Below, piece by piece: positions 55,707 to 64,000 of a stretch of DNA of 64,000 nt. The position numbers and the translations under genes are program-made. The DNA is from Streptomyces sp. CG1 (GTDB lineage: Bacteria > Actinomycetota > Actinomycetes > Streptomycetales > Streptomycetaceae), in the NCBI RefSeq assembly GCF_041080625.1, contig NZ_CP163518.1:9417501-9481500 (forward strand). The letters run 5' to 3'. Position 1 is the stretch's first letter. Each line of letters begins with the position of its first letter. The notes below the pieces were generated by a model that saw only the letters and a list, made by a program, of their open reading frames with translations, did not search any database and was not told the origin of the DNA.

Positions 55707-56975
55707 GTGCGGATACCCGCCGGATCCATCGCCCTCGCCTGCGCCCTCTCGGTGGCGCTCTTCGTCGCCGGCTGCGTACGCCCCGGTGTCAAGGAAGCCC
55801 GGATGGGCGAGGACGTCTATCTTCTGCCCGCCGCGGCGCAGGGGCCCGACCCCTTCACCGGCTCCACGGTCGGCGCGACCGCCGCGCCGGTGACGCCCGG
55901 CAGCGGCAGCGCCGATCCCACCGCCCGTGCGGCGCTGGGCGTCAGCGCCACGGGACCGCCCGTCGCCGCGTCCTCCCGGCCGGCGGTACCGGCCGCGCTG
56001 GTCGCACCACCCCTGCGGGCGATGCGCGTCCTGTCCGGCGCGACCCCCGGCCTCTACAGCGGCACCGCCCACGTCGCCGGCTGCGACGTCGCGCGGCAGA
56101 TCGGGTATCTGACGGCGGACCGGGCCAGGGCCGACGCCTTCGCCCGCGCGGCCGGTGTCTCCGGCGGCGGCCTGACCGGCTATCTGCACGGCCTCACCCC
56201 GGTGGCGCTGCGTGCCGACACCCGCGTCACCGACCACGGCTACCGCGGCGGGGACGCGGTCGCCTATCAAGCCGTGCTCCAGGCCGGCACCGGCGTCCTG
56301 GTCGACAACCGGGGCGTGCCCCGCGTGCGCTGTGCCTGCGGCAATCCGCTGGGATCGCCCGCGCCGGGCCGCGCCGGCTTCGGCGCTCGGGGCAGCACCT
56401 GGGCCGGCTACCGCCCGGACCGGGTGATCGCGGTGACTCCGGCGCCGCGAGCCGTCACCAGCATCACCATCGTCAACGTCGAGACCCGCACCTGGATCGA
56501 ACGCCGGATCGGTCACGATGTGCGCGACGACCATGTCGTACCGGCGCCCAACTGGGCCACCGCGGCTCCCGATGACACCCCCGTCCCGGCGGGCACGGCC
56601 ACCGCGGGCGCCGCACCGCCGTCCGGCACCCCGCCCAGCCCGCGGCAGACCCGGCCGGGAGCCTCCCCCGGCACGACCGGCACACCACCCGGCACCGTCA
56701 CGCCGACGGCACCGGGCCGGCCCGCCGGGCGCAGCACCACGCTCCCCGGTACGACCGACCCGTGGAGCCCGCCCGCCCTCGGCCTCGCCCCGGACCCGCC
56801 CGACGCCCCGGACCCGCCGTACGGGATCGGCCCGCTCGACGGGTTCGGCCCGCCCGGCGCCGGCCTCCCCGACGGCGGACTGATCCCGTACGGCACCCCG
56901 GGCGACCAGACCGTCGTACCCGGCGCGACGGACCTCGACACCCCGGACGCCCCCACCGCCCTCCCCGGCGGCTGA
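55707..56975 (+). CDS. Lipoprotein with DUF6777-like domain and long proline-rich tail
   Basis: 422 residues. Signal peptide AGSIALACALSVALFVAGC gives a lipidated Cys. After a variable linker comes the domain ALVAPPLRAMRVLSGATPGL, then YSGTAHVAGCDVARQIGYLT, GLTGYLHGLTPVALRADTRV, and TGVLVDNRGVPRVRCACGNP with paired cysteines, then TWAGYRPDRVIAVTPAPRAV. This is the pattern of Streptomyces DUF6777 proteins (name from memory). Residues 290-422 are Pro/Gly/Thr-rich and probably span the wall. GGGGAG precedes GTG 55707. Function unknown. Confidence 0.75.
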   Translation: MRIPAGSIALACALSVALFVAGCVRPGVKEARMGEDVYLLPAAAQGPDPFTGSTVGATAAPVTPGSGSADPTARAALGVSATGPPVAASSRPAVPAALVAPPLRAMRVLSGATPGLYSGTAHVAGCDVARQIGYLTADRARADAFARAAGVSGGGLTGYLHGLTPVALRADTRVTDHGYRGGDAVAYQAVLQAGTGVLVDNRGVPRVRCACGNPLGSPAPGRAGFGARGSTWAGYRPDRVIAVTPAPRAVTSITIVNVETRTWIERRIGHDVRDDHVVPAPNWATAAPDDTPVPAGTATAGAAPPSGTPPSPRQTRPGASPGTTGTPPGTVTPTAPGRPAGRSTTLPGTTDPWSPPALGLAPDPPDAPDPPYGIGPLDGFGPPGAGLPDGGLIPYGTPGDQTVVPGATDLDTPDAPTALPGG

Positions 56976-57083
56976 GCCCCCGGCGCCGGCCGCCGCACGC
57001 CCGCGATCCCACCGGACGATCAGGTCGAAGAATCCGGTGAATCCTGGCAAGGTGGGCCCATGGCAGATCGGGGAGCGAGTGCC

Positions 57084-59144
57084 ATGTCACTCCCGGAGGA
57101 CTGGCCCGCCCACCCGGACCCGATCCTGGCGCTCAACCGCATGGGCACCTTCGACTGGGACCTGGACACGGGCCTGTTCCACATGGACGCCCAGGCGTAC
57201 CGGGTGTTCGACCTGCTGCCCGAGGAATACGACGGACGCCCCGAGTCCTTGATCGTCCGGGTGCCACAGCCCGAGGCGGCCCGGCTGGACGCGGTCATGG
57301 CCCGGGCCATCAAGGACGGCAGCGAGAACTACGGCACCTACTTCCGCATCCGCCGCCGGGACGGCACCCCGCGCTGGACCCACACCCAGGGCTACATCCG
57401 CCGGGACGACACCGGCCGCCCGCGCCGGGTCGTCGGCATCGTCCGCGATGCCACCGAGGAACTCGCCGACAGCGGGACACGCAGCCTGCGGGCCGCCCAG
57501 GACGAGGCGTTCCGCCAGCAGACCAACATCGTCCAGGTCGTCTCGGCGGCCCTCGCCCACGCCCGCACCGTCCGGGACGTCATCGACGTCCTCAAGGACG
57601 CCCACGGCATCCGCCGCCTCGGTGCGGCCAGCCTGGTGATGGGCCTGGTGGAGGCGGGCCGGATCCGCGTCGTCGCCGAGGCCCCCGTCGGCAGTTTCGT
57701 GCCCGCGGGCAGCCAGGTGAACCGCATCGACGAGCCGTACCCGATGAGCGAGGTCGTCCGCACGCTCGTGCCGCGCTTCATCGAGTCCCCCGAGGAGTTC
57801 GCCGACGGCTACCCGATCCTCTGGCCACACCTGATCGACCTGCACATCACCTCGGCCGCCTATCTGCCGCTGATCGCCCAGGCCCGTCCGATCGGTGCGA
57901 TGGGTCTGCTCTACAGCGACCGGCGCGGCTTCTCCACCGAGGAGCGCGCCGTCCTGGTCGCGCTCGGCAGCAGCATCGCGCAGAGCCTGCAGCGGGCCAT
58001 GCTCTACGAGCAGGAGAAGGACCTCGCCCAGGGCCTGCAGCAGGCCATGCTGCCCCGCACCATCCCGAGCGTCCGCGGCGCCGACATCGCCGTCCGCTAC
58101 CGCGCGGCCACCGTCGGGGGCACCCGGGGCCGGGACATCGGCGGCGACTGGTACGACCTGATCCCGCTGCCCGGCGGCCGGGTCGGCGCGGTCATCGGCG
58201 ACGTACAGGGCCATGACACCCACGCGGCCGCCGTCATGGGCCAGCTGCGGATCGTGCTGCGCGCCTACGCCGCCGAGGGCCATACCCCGGCCACCGTGAT
58301 GGCCCGCGCCTCCGTCTTCCTGCACGAACTCGACACCGACCGCTTCGCCACCTGCCTGTACGCCGAGGCCGACCTGTCCACGGGAGTCGTGCAGGCGGTC
58401 CGCGCCGGGCACATCGACCCGCTGATCCGGCACAGCGACGGCACCTGCTGCCGGGTCCCGGTCGAGGGCGGGCTGCCGCTCGGCCTGTCCGCCGAGTTCA
58501 GCCGGCTGGAGTATCCCGTCTCCACCCTCGAACTGGACCCTGGCCATACCCTGCTGCTGTGCACCGACGGGCTGGTCGAGCAGCCCGGCACCGACCTCGA
58601 CGACGGCATGCGCCGCCTGACGGAACTCGTCGCCGACGGTCCCGAGGACGTGCGTGAGCTCGCCGGCCGGCTGATACAGCTGGCCGAGGAGCGGGGCGGC
58701 GACGACGACGTGGCGCTGCTCCTGCTGCGCCGTCGTGCACCGGAGGCCGCGCGGGCCGGCGGCCGGCTGCAGCAGCACGTGGTCCCCGGCGACCCCGAGG
58801 CCCTCACCCACGCCCGGCACACGATCCGCGCCGCGGTCCGCTCCTGGGGTGCCGGCGACCGCGCCGACGAGATCGAGCTGGTCGCCGACGAGCTGATCAC
58901 CAACGCGCTGATGCACACCGAGGGCTCGGCGATCGTGACCCTGCGGGCGCTCGACGACGGTGAGCGCAGGCTGCGGATCGAGGTCGAGGACTCCTCCAGC
59001 GCCCTGCCCCGGCGCCGTGAGGCGGGCGAGGACGGCGTCTCGGGCCGGGGCCTGCTCCTGGTGGACCGGCTCGCCGACGTGTGGGGCGTGGAGGCGCGCG
59101 GCGGCGGCAAGGCCGTGTGGTGCGAGTTCCGTCTCGGCGGCTGA
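57084..59144 (+). CDS. PAS-GAF-SpoIIE phosphatase-HATPase regulatory protein
   Basis: 686 residues, soluble. Order: PAS-like sensor (MGTFDWDLDTGLFHMDAQAY, then FRIRRRDGTPRWTHTQGY), a GAF domain at about 140-310 (SAALAHARTVRDVIDVLKDA, AYLPLIAQARPIGAMGLLYS), then a PP2C/SpoIIE phosphatase with manganese aspartates in DIGGDWYDLIPLPGGR, GAVIGDVQGHDTHAAAVMGQ, LLLCTDGLVEQPG and GGDDDVALLLL. It ends in an anti-sigma-type HATPase (IELVADELITNALMH, GRGLLLVDRLADVWG). It can dephosphorylate an anti-anti-sigma factor and bind or phosphorylate partners, linking a signal to sigma-factor switching. ATG 57084, with GGGGAGCGAG upstream, is preferred over ATG 57060. No partner gene is adjacent. Confidence 0.92.
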   Translation: MSLPEDWPAHPDPILALNRMGTFDWDLDTGLFHMDAQAYRVFDLLPEEYDGRPESLIVRVPQPEAARLDAVMARAIKDGSENYGTYFRIRRRDGTPRWTHTQGYIRRDDTGRPRRVVGIVRDATEELADSGTRSLRAAQDEAFRQQTNIVQVVSAALAHARTVRDVIDVLKDAHGIRRLGAASLVMGLVEAGRIRVVAEAPVGSFVPAGSQVNRIDEPYPMSEVVRTLVPRFIESPEEFADGYPILWPHLIDLHITSAAYLPLIAQARPIGAMGLLYSDRRGFSTEERAVLVALGSSIAQSLQRAMLYEQEKDLAQGLQQAMLPRTIPSVRGADIAVRYRAATVGGTRGRDIGGDWYDLIPLPGGRVGAVIGDVQGHDTHAAAVMGQLRIVLRAYAAEGHTPATVMARASVFLHELDTDRFATCLYAEADLSTGVVQAVRAGHIDPLIRHSDGTCCRVPVEGGLPLGLSAEFSRLEYPVSTLELDPGHTLLLCTDGLVEQPGTDLDDGMRRLTELVADGPEDVRELAGRLIQLAEERGGDDDVALLLLRRRAPEAARAGGRLQQHVVPGDPEALTHARHTIRAAVRSWGAGDRADEIELVADELITNALMHTEGSAIVTLRALDDGERRLRIEVEDSSSALPRRREAGEDGVSGRGLLLVDRLADVWGVEARGGGKAVWCEFRLGG

Positions 59145-59189
59145 CGGGGCACACCCGGGAATGTCAGTGCCGGGTGGCACTCTGGACCC

Positions 59190-60053
59190 ATGCCGGAACT
59201 GCCCGAGGTAGAAGCGCTCAAGGACTTCCTCACCGAGAACCTGGTCGGCCATGAGGTCGTGCGGGTGCTGCCGGTCGCCATCAGCGTCCTGAAGACGTAC
59301 GACCCCCCGGTCGGCGCGTTCGAGGGCAGCGAGGTCACCGCCGTGCGCCGGCACGGGAAGTTCCTCGACATCGAGGGAAGCGCCGGCCTGCACCTCGTCA
59401 CCCATCTGGCCCGTGCCGGCTGGCTGCAGTGGAAGGACCGGCTGCCGTCAGGCCCGCCCAAGCCGGGCAAGGGCCCGCTCGCGCTGCGCGTGGCGCTGGA
59501 GACCGGCGAGGGCTTCGACCTCACCGAGGCCGGCACCCAGAAACGCCTCGCGGTGTACGTCGTCCGCGACCCGCAGCAGATCGAGGGCATCGCCCGGCTC
59601 GGCCCGGACCCGCTCGGCGCCGACTGCGACGAGGACCGCTTCGCGGCCCTGCTCAAGGACGAGAGACGTCAGCTGAAGGGCGCGCTGCGCGACCAGTCCC
59701 TGATCGCGGGCGTCGGCAACGCCTACAGCGACGAGATCCTGCACGCCGCGAAGATGTCCCCGTTCAAGCTCGCCGCCTCCCTGACCCCGGACGAGACCCA
59801 CCGGCTCTTCGCGGCACTGCACACCACGCTCACCGAGGCGGTCGACCGCTCCCGGGGCGTGGCCGCCGGACGGCTGAAGGCGGAGAAGAAGAGCGGTCTG
59901 CGCGTCCACGGCCGCACCGGCGAGTCCTGCCCGGTGTGCGGTGACACCATCCGTGAGGTCTCCTTCAGCGACTCCTCGCTGCAGTACTGCCCGACCTGCC
60001 AGACGGGCGGCAAGCCCCTGGCGGACCGCAGACTGTCCCGGCTGCTGAAGTGA
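59190..60053 (+). CDS. Formamidopyrimidine-DNA glycosylase family (Fpg/Nei)
   Basis: Base-excision repair glycosylase/AP lyase, 287 residues. The catalytic N-terminus PELPEVEALKDFL has Pro2 and Glu3 in place. The conserved lysine lies in RRHGKFLDI. The helix-two-turn-helix is LRDQSLIAGVGNAYSDEIL, and the C-terminal zinc finger is ESCPVCGDTIREV to YCPTCQTGGKPLADR. Some loop features differ from classical MutM, so it may prefer other oxidised or abasic substrates, as found among actinobacterial Fpg/Nei paralogues. Its stop is 22 bases from the convergent anti-sigma gene. Confidence 0.92.
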   Translation: MPELPEVEALKDFLTENLVGHEVVRVLPVAISVLKTYDPPVGAFEGSEVTAVRRHGKFLDIEGSAGLHLVTHLARAGWLQWKDRLPSGPPKPGKGPLALRVALETGEGFDLTEAGTQKRLAVYVVRDPQQIEGIARLGPDPLGADCDEDRFAALLKDERRQLKGALRDQSLIAGVGNAYSDEILHAAKMSPFKLAASLTPDETHRLFAALHTTLTEAVDRSRGVAAGRLKAEKKSGLRVHGRTGESCPVCGDTIREVSFSDSSLQYCPTCQTGGKPLADRRLSRLLK

Positions 60054-60074
60054 GATCGGCCGCCGAGGTGAGAC

Positions 60075-60731
60075 CTACGACGCCTCGACGGACACCAGGT
60101 GCTGCCCCTCCTCGGTGCGCACCTCGTAGCGGTCGATCTGGCCGGGACGCATCGTGGAGGATCCCAGCGCGGTGAAGGTGCTGGTGCCGTGGCCGTGTTC
60201 GGTCCAGGTGCCGACGACCTGTTCGGAGCCGTCGCGGCCCACGACGACGAGCCGGCAGCGGTGCGGACCGGTGCCGTCCTTCACCCGCAGCAGCAGCCGG
60301 CTGCCCGTGTCCCCGGCGTCGGCCGTGACCTCGGCCCACACCCCGGTCTGCGGATCCGTCGCCGCGGTGACGTGCGCGGCCGCCGGCTCCCGATGGCCTG
60401 CGAAGGCCACGATCCCCGGACCGGCGACGACCAGCACCACCGAGGCGGCCAGGCCGTACAGGAAGCGACGGCGGCGTACCCGCTGCCGGCGCGCGACCTC
60501 GCCGAGCAGCCGGTCCAGCAGCCGGGGGCCGGGCTGGGCCAGGGGATGCACAAAGCGCGGCGTGGCCCGGCGGTACAGCATCAACTGCCGTGTGGCGGGC
60601 CCGAATTCGGTCACCTGTGCCGCGCACTGCGGGCACTCCATGAGGTGGTCCTCGAAGCGGAAGGCCTCCGCCTCGTCCAGCACGCCGAGCGCGTACGCGC
60701 CGACGTCGCGATGCCTTTCCAGGGACCTCAT
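60075..60731 (-). CDS. Zinc-binding anti-sigma factor (ZAS), membrane-anchored
   Basis: 218 residues. The N-terminal ZAS domain RHRDVGAYALGVLDEAEAFR has the H-x3-C-x2-C motif in HLMECPQC, followed by one transmembrane helix (FLYGLAASVVLVVAGPGIVA). An extracytoplasmic beta-rich domain follows (WAEVTADAGDTGSRLLLRVK, VVVGRDGSEQVVGTWTE). It should hold the ECF sigma factor encoded about 830 bases upstream on the same strand, and release it on an envelope or redox signal. The two are separated by a hypothetical gene, an unusual arrangement. Confidence 0.9.
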   Translation of the reverse strand: MRSLERHRDVGAYALGVLDEAEAFRFEDHLMECPQCAAQVTEFGPATRQLMLYRRATPRFVHPLAQPGPRLLDRLLGEVARRQRVRRRRFLYGLAASVVLVVAGPGIVAFAGHREPAAAHVTAATDPQTGVWAEVTADAGDTGSRLLLRVKDGTGPHRCRLVVVGRDGSEQVVGTWTEHGHGTSTFTALGSSTMRPGQIDRYEVRTEEGQHLVSVEAS

Positions 60732-60894
60732 GCCGAATCCTCGTGCCGATGGGTGCGGGTGGGGTTACTCCGTGCACCCATCCGTACGCAGCCGACAGCC
60801 GAATCACTCAAGCCACCCACAGAATCCCGGAGAGGAGATTCGGAGCGGCCCGGCCCGCGGATTGGTCGGATTTCGAGAAACCTCGGGAAAGACC

Positions 60895-61410
60895 TCAGAA
60901 GAGGTGGATCGCGAGGTGCCCGAGGGGCAGTCCCAGCCGCCAGGCCGGTGTCCACACCTTCGGCCCGTCGTCCTCTCCGGCCGGCGCACCGCCGCCCGGC
61001 ACCGCATCCAGGTCCGGCGCGAGCAGCTCGGTCTCCTCCAGCCAGCGCCAGGCGTCCGCCGCCAGGGCCAGGTCGGGGCAACGGGTGCCGGACCGCTCGG
61101 CCGCTTCGGCCAGCTCGGCCATGCGCTCGCGCACCCAGTCCCGCCACGGCTGGTCGTAGGCGGTCAGCGACAGCCAGTTCTCCAGCTGGGAGATCACCCG
61201 GATCCCGGACAGCTCCCCGTCGGTGTCGGACAGGAAGACGGTGAGCGCCAGGGCGTCCCGGCCGGCCCGGAACTCGAAGGACGTCGGCGGCATCAGATCG
61301 CCGGTGCGCAGCAGCTCGTCGGCGATGTACTCGGCGTACAACCAGGCCATGGGAACGGCCAGTTCACCGCCGTCGGTGCCGTCCGTGCTCTCGTGCCCTC
61401 TGTGCAGCAT
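60895..61410 (-). CDS. Conserved-type hypothetical protein between sigma and anti-sigma genes
   Basis: 171 residues. It shows MAWLYAEYIADELLRTGDLM, FEFRAGRDALALTVFLSDTD, GIRVISQLENWLSLTAYDQP, WRDWVRERMAELAEAAERSG, and a C-terminal PAWRLGLPLGHLAIHLF. No signal or catalytic motif is present. It is rich in acidic helices and looks like a soluble mixed alpha/beta protein. ATG 61410 is directly preceded by GGAAGG motifs; longer readings lack a site. It lies 153 bases after the sigma gene and 163 bases before the anti-sigma gene. It might be regulated by, or modulate, the pair. Family unknown. Confidence 0.7.
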   Translation of the reverse strand: MLHRGHESTDGTDGGELAVPMAWLYAEYIADELLRTGDLMPPTSFEFRAGRDALALTVFLSDTDGELSGIRVISQLENWLSLTAYDQPWRDWVRERMAELAEAAERSGTRCPDLALAADAWRWLEETELLAPDLDAVPGGGAPAGEDDGPKVWTPAWRLGLPLGHLAIHLF

Positions 61411-61563
61411 CCCTTCCTGCCCTTCCTCCGGTACGTACGCGTCGCCCTGACTTCGTCGGGAGCGCAGCTCTGGCCCCCGCCAGGAACGCGGATGAGGACA
61501 GCCCATTGCCCGAACGGGGGCCACAGCAAGGCGCTTTGCGAGAGCTTTGCTCAGTGACCGGTT

Positions 61564-62133
61564 TCAGTGCAGGTCGGCCGCATAACCCAGAAGGACCCGG
61601 CGCAGCGCGCGCAGCGCGTAGAACGCGCGGGACTTCACGGTACCGGGTGGAACGCCCAGGGTCTGCGCCGCTTCCGTCACACTGGCCCCGAGGAAATACA
61701 CGAGTACCAGGACGTCACGGTGTTCCGGCGTGAGTGTCTTCACAGCCTCCCGGACATCGAGCATCGCGGCGGCCCGTTCGGCGTGATCGGCGGTCACCCG
61801 CGCGGTCTCGGGGATCTCGTCGCCGGTCTCCGGCGGCCGTGCCTGCCGGGCCCGCCGCGCGTCGATGGCGAGCCGCCGGGCGACCGTCAGCAGCCAGGGC
61901 CGTACGGAGTCGAAGTCGTCGGCGTGCAGCGCCTCGGGATGCTGCCAGGCGCGCACCAGGGTCTCCTGGACGAGGTCCTCGGCGCGCTGCCGGTCTCCGT
62001 CGCAGAGTCTGAGCAACAGGGCGAAGAGAGGTCCGCCGTGCTCGCGCTGGAGCGCGGCGAGTTCGTGTTCGGCGGTCGTCGTCCGGTGGGTCGGTGTCAC
62101 GGTCCCGTGGATGAGTGAGGTTCCGGCCGTCAT
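61564..62133 (-). CDS. ECF-subfamily RNA polymerase sigma factor
   Basis: 189 residues from ATG 62133. Sigma region 2: HGGPLFALLLRLCDGDRQRA, EDLVQETLVRAWQHPEALHA, DSVRPWLLTVARRLAIDARR. Region 4: VREAVKTLTPEHRDVLVLVY then LGASVTEAAQTLGVPPGTVKS with RAFYALRALRRVL. A SigL/SigE-like stress sigma factor is likely, paired with the zinc anti-sigma factor downstream. The start is uncertain: ATG 62133, GTG 62100 (beginning VTPTHRTT) and the upstream GTG at 62205 are all in frame and none has a strong ribosome site. It is divergent from the CapA-like gene, sharing a 228-base control region. Confidence 0.9.
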   Translation of the reverse strand: MTAGTSLIHGTVTPTHRTTTAEHELAALQREHGGPLFALLLRLCDGDRQRAEDLVQETLVRAWQHPEALHADDFDSVRPWLLTVARRLAIDARRARQARPPETGDEIPETARVTADHAERAAAMLDVREAVKTLTPEHRDVLVLVYFLGASVTEAAQTLGVPPGTVKSRAFYALRALRRVLLGYAADLH

Positions 62134-62361
62134 GGCCGTATGGCAGCACAGGGCGCGGCCGGGGAACAGAGCGTGCGCACGGGTCCGCACAGGATGTTCG
62201 ATCACGTCGGTGAACGGTCGGGCACGCGTCCGGGCGGACGGCCCGGCATGGCACCGGATGGGCTAAGGACAACGGTCAAGCTGTTTATCCGATGAGCCAG
62301 GTTCGTACTCATATGCCCGTGACGGCTTTGTCGGGTAATACGACATTCCTGGGGTGAGCTG

Positions 62362-63513
62362 ATGATCGGACGCAGGCAACAGGCGGCCCTGGCCCTCACG
62401 GCCGTTCTTACGGCCGCGGCCGCCTGCCAGAACCATGCGCGGGGGGAGTCCGGGCACGCGGCCCCCTCAGGGTCCACCACCCGCGGCTTCACCCTCGTCG
62501 CCACCGGTGACGTCCTGCCGCACACCTCCGTCATCGACCGGGCGGCCTACGACTCCGGCGAGGGCGGCTACGACTTCCGGCCCATGCTCTCCGGCGTCCA
62601 ACCGGTCGTCGCCCGCGCCGATCTGGCGCTGTGTCATATGGAAACCGTCTACGGTGCCGACGGCGAGTACTCCGGCTACCCCGCGTTCAAGTCACCGCCG
62701 CAGATCGCCCAGGGCCTCGTCGCGACCGGCTACGACGGCTGCTCCACCGCCTCCAACCACTCCCTGGACGACGGCGCCGACGGGATCCGCCGCACCCTGG
62801 ACGCCATGGACCAGGCCGGCCTCCGGCACGCCGGCACCGCCCGCAGCGAGGCCGAGGCCCACTCGGTCACCATCCTGCGGGCCGGCCCCGCCAAGGTCGC
62901 GCACCTGGCGTACACCTTCGGCACCAACAGCACCGCAGTGCCCTCCGGCCGGCCCTGGGCCGTGAACCTCATCGACGAGCGGCGGATGATCGCCGACGCC
63001 CGCGCCGCCCGGAAGGCCGGTGCCGACGTGGTCGTGGTCTCGGTGCAGTGGGGCACCGAATGGCAGGACGCGCCGGACCAGTTGCAGCTCGGCCTCGCCC
63101 AGCGGCTCACCGCCGCCACCACCGACGGCCGCCCGGACATCGACCTGATCCTCGGCACCCACGCCCATGTCCCGCAGGCCTACGAGAAGGTCAACGGCAC
63201 CTGGGTGATCTACGGCATGGGCGACCAGATCGCCGGCGCCATGTACAACGCCCAGGGCGTCCGGGATGCACGCGGCAACGAGTCCACGATCGGCCGCTTC
63301 ACCTTCGCCCCGCCCGCGCGGCAGGGCGCCCGCTGGCGGGTCACCAAGGCCGAGTTCATCCCGCAGCTGTACGACCTCGACGCGGGCCGGGTGGTGGACG
63401 TCAACCGGGCCATCGCCGACGGCGCCGCCGCCCTGGACGGGGTGCGCAACCGCATCCGGGACGTGGTGCTCAGCCGCGGCGCCGCCAAGGACGGCCTGGT
63501 CATGGGGGAGTGA
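62362..63513 (+). CDS. CapA-like metallophosphatase-fold lipoprotein
   Basis: 383 residues. Signal RQQAALALTAVLTAAAAC gives a lipoprotein-type Cys near residue 22. The calcineurin-like fold shows GFTLVATGDVLPHTSVIDRA, ARADLALCHMETVYG, GYDGCSTASNHSLDDGADGI, VVVVSVQWGTEWQDAP and LILGTHAHVPQAYEKVNGTW, which match the CapA/PGA_cap family named for poly-gamma-glutamate capsule synthesis. Streptomyces members are not linked to a capsule here; a wall or polymer hydrolase role is equally possible. GGGGTGAG precedes ATG 62362. The gene may be driven by the neighbouring sigma factor. Confidence 0.88.
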   Translation: MIGRRQQAALALTAVLTAAAACQNHARGESGHAAPSGSTTRGFTLVATGDVLPHTSVIDRAAYDSGEGGYDFRPMLSGVQPVVARADLALCHMETVYGADGEYSGYPAFKSPPQIAQGLVATGYDGCSTASNHSLDDGADGIRRTLDAMDQAGLRHAGTARSEAEAHSVTILRAGPAKVAHLAYTFGTNSTAVPSGRPWAVNLIDERRMIADARAARKAGADVVVVSVQWGTEWQDAPDQLQLGLAQRLTAATTDGRPDIDLILGTHAHVPQAYEKVNGTWVIYGMGDQIAGAMYNAQGVRDARGNESTIGRFTFAPPARQGARWRVTKAEFIPQLYDLDAGRVVDVNRAIADGAAALDGVRNRIRDVVLSRGAAKDGLVMGE

Positions 63514-63544
63514 CCCGCCGGATGTCAGCGGGGGTCGGCGGTGG

Positions 63545-64000
63545 TCATTCGGCGGGCTGCTGTACCGCCAGCACGGAACGCCGGTAGGAGTAGCCGAAGT
63601 AGATCACGCACCCGATCACGAACCACACGGCGAACCGCACCCAGGTCTCCCACTGCAGAAACGTGATCAGCCAGATCGAGAAGACCACACCGAGCGCGGG
63701 CACCACGGGCATCCACGGCGTACGGAAGGTGCGCGGAAGCTCCGGCTGCCGGTAGCGCAGCACGATCACCGCCGTACACACCACCACGAACGCCAGCAGG
63801 ATGCCGATGTTGGTCAGCTCGGCCGCCGAGCCGATCGGCACGAACCCGGCGATGGCCGCCGACGCCACCCCGACGATCCAGGTCACCCGGGTCGGCACAT
63901 GGCGCGCCGGGTGCGTTTTGGCGAACCACTTCGGCAGCAGACCGTCACGGGACATCGAGAACCACACCCGGGTCACGCCCAGCATGAACGTGAACATCAC
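63545..64000 (-). CDS. Amino acid permease (APC superfamily), C-terminal part only
   Basis: About 151 residues are visible; the gene continues beyond the right edge, so the M at 64000 is not the start. Membrane helices alternate with the APC signature TRVWFSMSRDGLLPKWFAKT (loop between helices 8 and 9 in cationic-amino-acid-type permeases). VPTRVTWIVGVASAAIAGFV, LTNIGILLAFVVVCTAVIVL, WMPVVPALGVVFSIWLITFL and WVRFAVWFVIGCVIYFGYSY follow, then a short tail. It probably imports an amino acid by proton or exchange mechanism. It converges on the CapA-like gene with a 31-base gap. Confidence 0.9.
   Translation of the reverse strand: MMFTFMLGVTRVWFSMSRDGLLPKWFAKTHPARHVPTRVTWIVGVASAAIAGFVPIGSAAELTNIGILLAFVVVCTAVIVLRYRQPELPRTFRTPWMPVVPALGVVFSIWLITFLQWETWVRFAVWFVIGCVIYFGYSYRRSVLAVQQPAE

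Overview
This is a very GC-rich window (about 72 percent) with third-position GC near saturation, GTG and TTG starts, Tat and lipoprotein signals, an orphan carbohydrate ABC importer without its own ATPase, GlgC with an actinobacterial glycogen/maltose-1-phosphate synthase, an Rpf-type muralytic protein and an ECF sigma factor. All of this points to a Streptomyces chromosome. I see no tRNA, rRNA, insertion sequence, prophage or CRISPR array.

Layout. 1-2.9 kb is a decayed patch: a frameshifted GntR regulator, a coding-like fragment, an aldehyde dehydrogenase with a problematic start, and the two ends of a deleted flavin oxidoreductase. 3-20 kb is mostly housekeeping and conserved hypothetical genes: panD, a proline-rich mini-protein, gnd, an Rpf/LysM/M23 wall hydrolase, a DMT transporter, an Fe-S protein, the glgM-glgC pair, a secreted GH92 mannosidase, a WS/DGAT acyltransferase, an unusual SDR, two acetyltransferases, several small proteins and an amidase.

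21-37.7 kb is an N-glycan and fucosylated-glycan degradation locus. A first block encodes three exported enzymes: GH29 fucosidase, GH20 hexosaminidase/lacto-N-biosidase-like, and a second GH29. A LacI regulator follows, reading divergently from a CUT1 ABC importer (lipoprotein plus two permeases), a cytosolic GH5 beta-mannosidase-like enzyme, a Tat-exported GH85 endo-beta-N-acetylglucosaminidase and a cytosolic GH38 alpha-mannosidase. The implied order is: trim fucose and GlcNAc outside, release the glycan with GH85, import it, then remove alpha- and beta-mannose inside.

37.7-43.7 kb is a co-directional minus-strand group of unknown role: a small protein, a frameshifted gene, a 1226-residue CHAT peptidase, a Cys-rich protein and a four-helix membrane protein. 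A Tat-exported multicopper oxidase follows on the plus strand.

45.3-54.2 kb carries a FadR-type GntR regulator with a perfect palindromic operator, and a tightly overlapping operon for uptake (RbsA-type ABC) and non-phosphorylating oxidation of L-fucose: mutarotase, L-fucose dehydrogenase-like AKR, fuconolactonase, fuconate dehydratase and keto-deoxy-fuconate dehydrogenase. It would consume the fucose released by the fucosidases 20 kb away. The final hydrolase or aldolase step is not in the window.

54-64 kb returns to ordinary Streptomyces content: a lipase-maturation-factor-like membrane protein, a DUF6777-like lipoprotein, a PAS-GAF-SpoIIE phosphatase-HATPase regulator, Fpg, an ECF sigma factor and anti-sigma factor flanking a hypothetical gene, a CapA-like lipoprotein, and the C-terminal part of an amino acid permease cut by the right edge.
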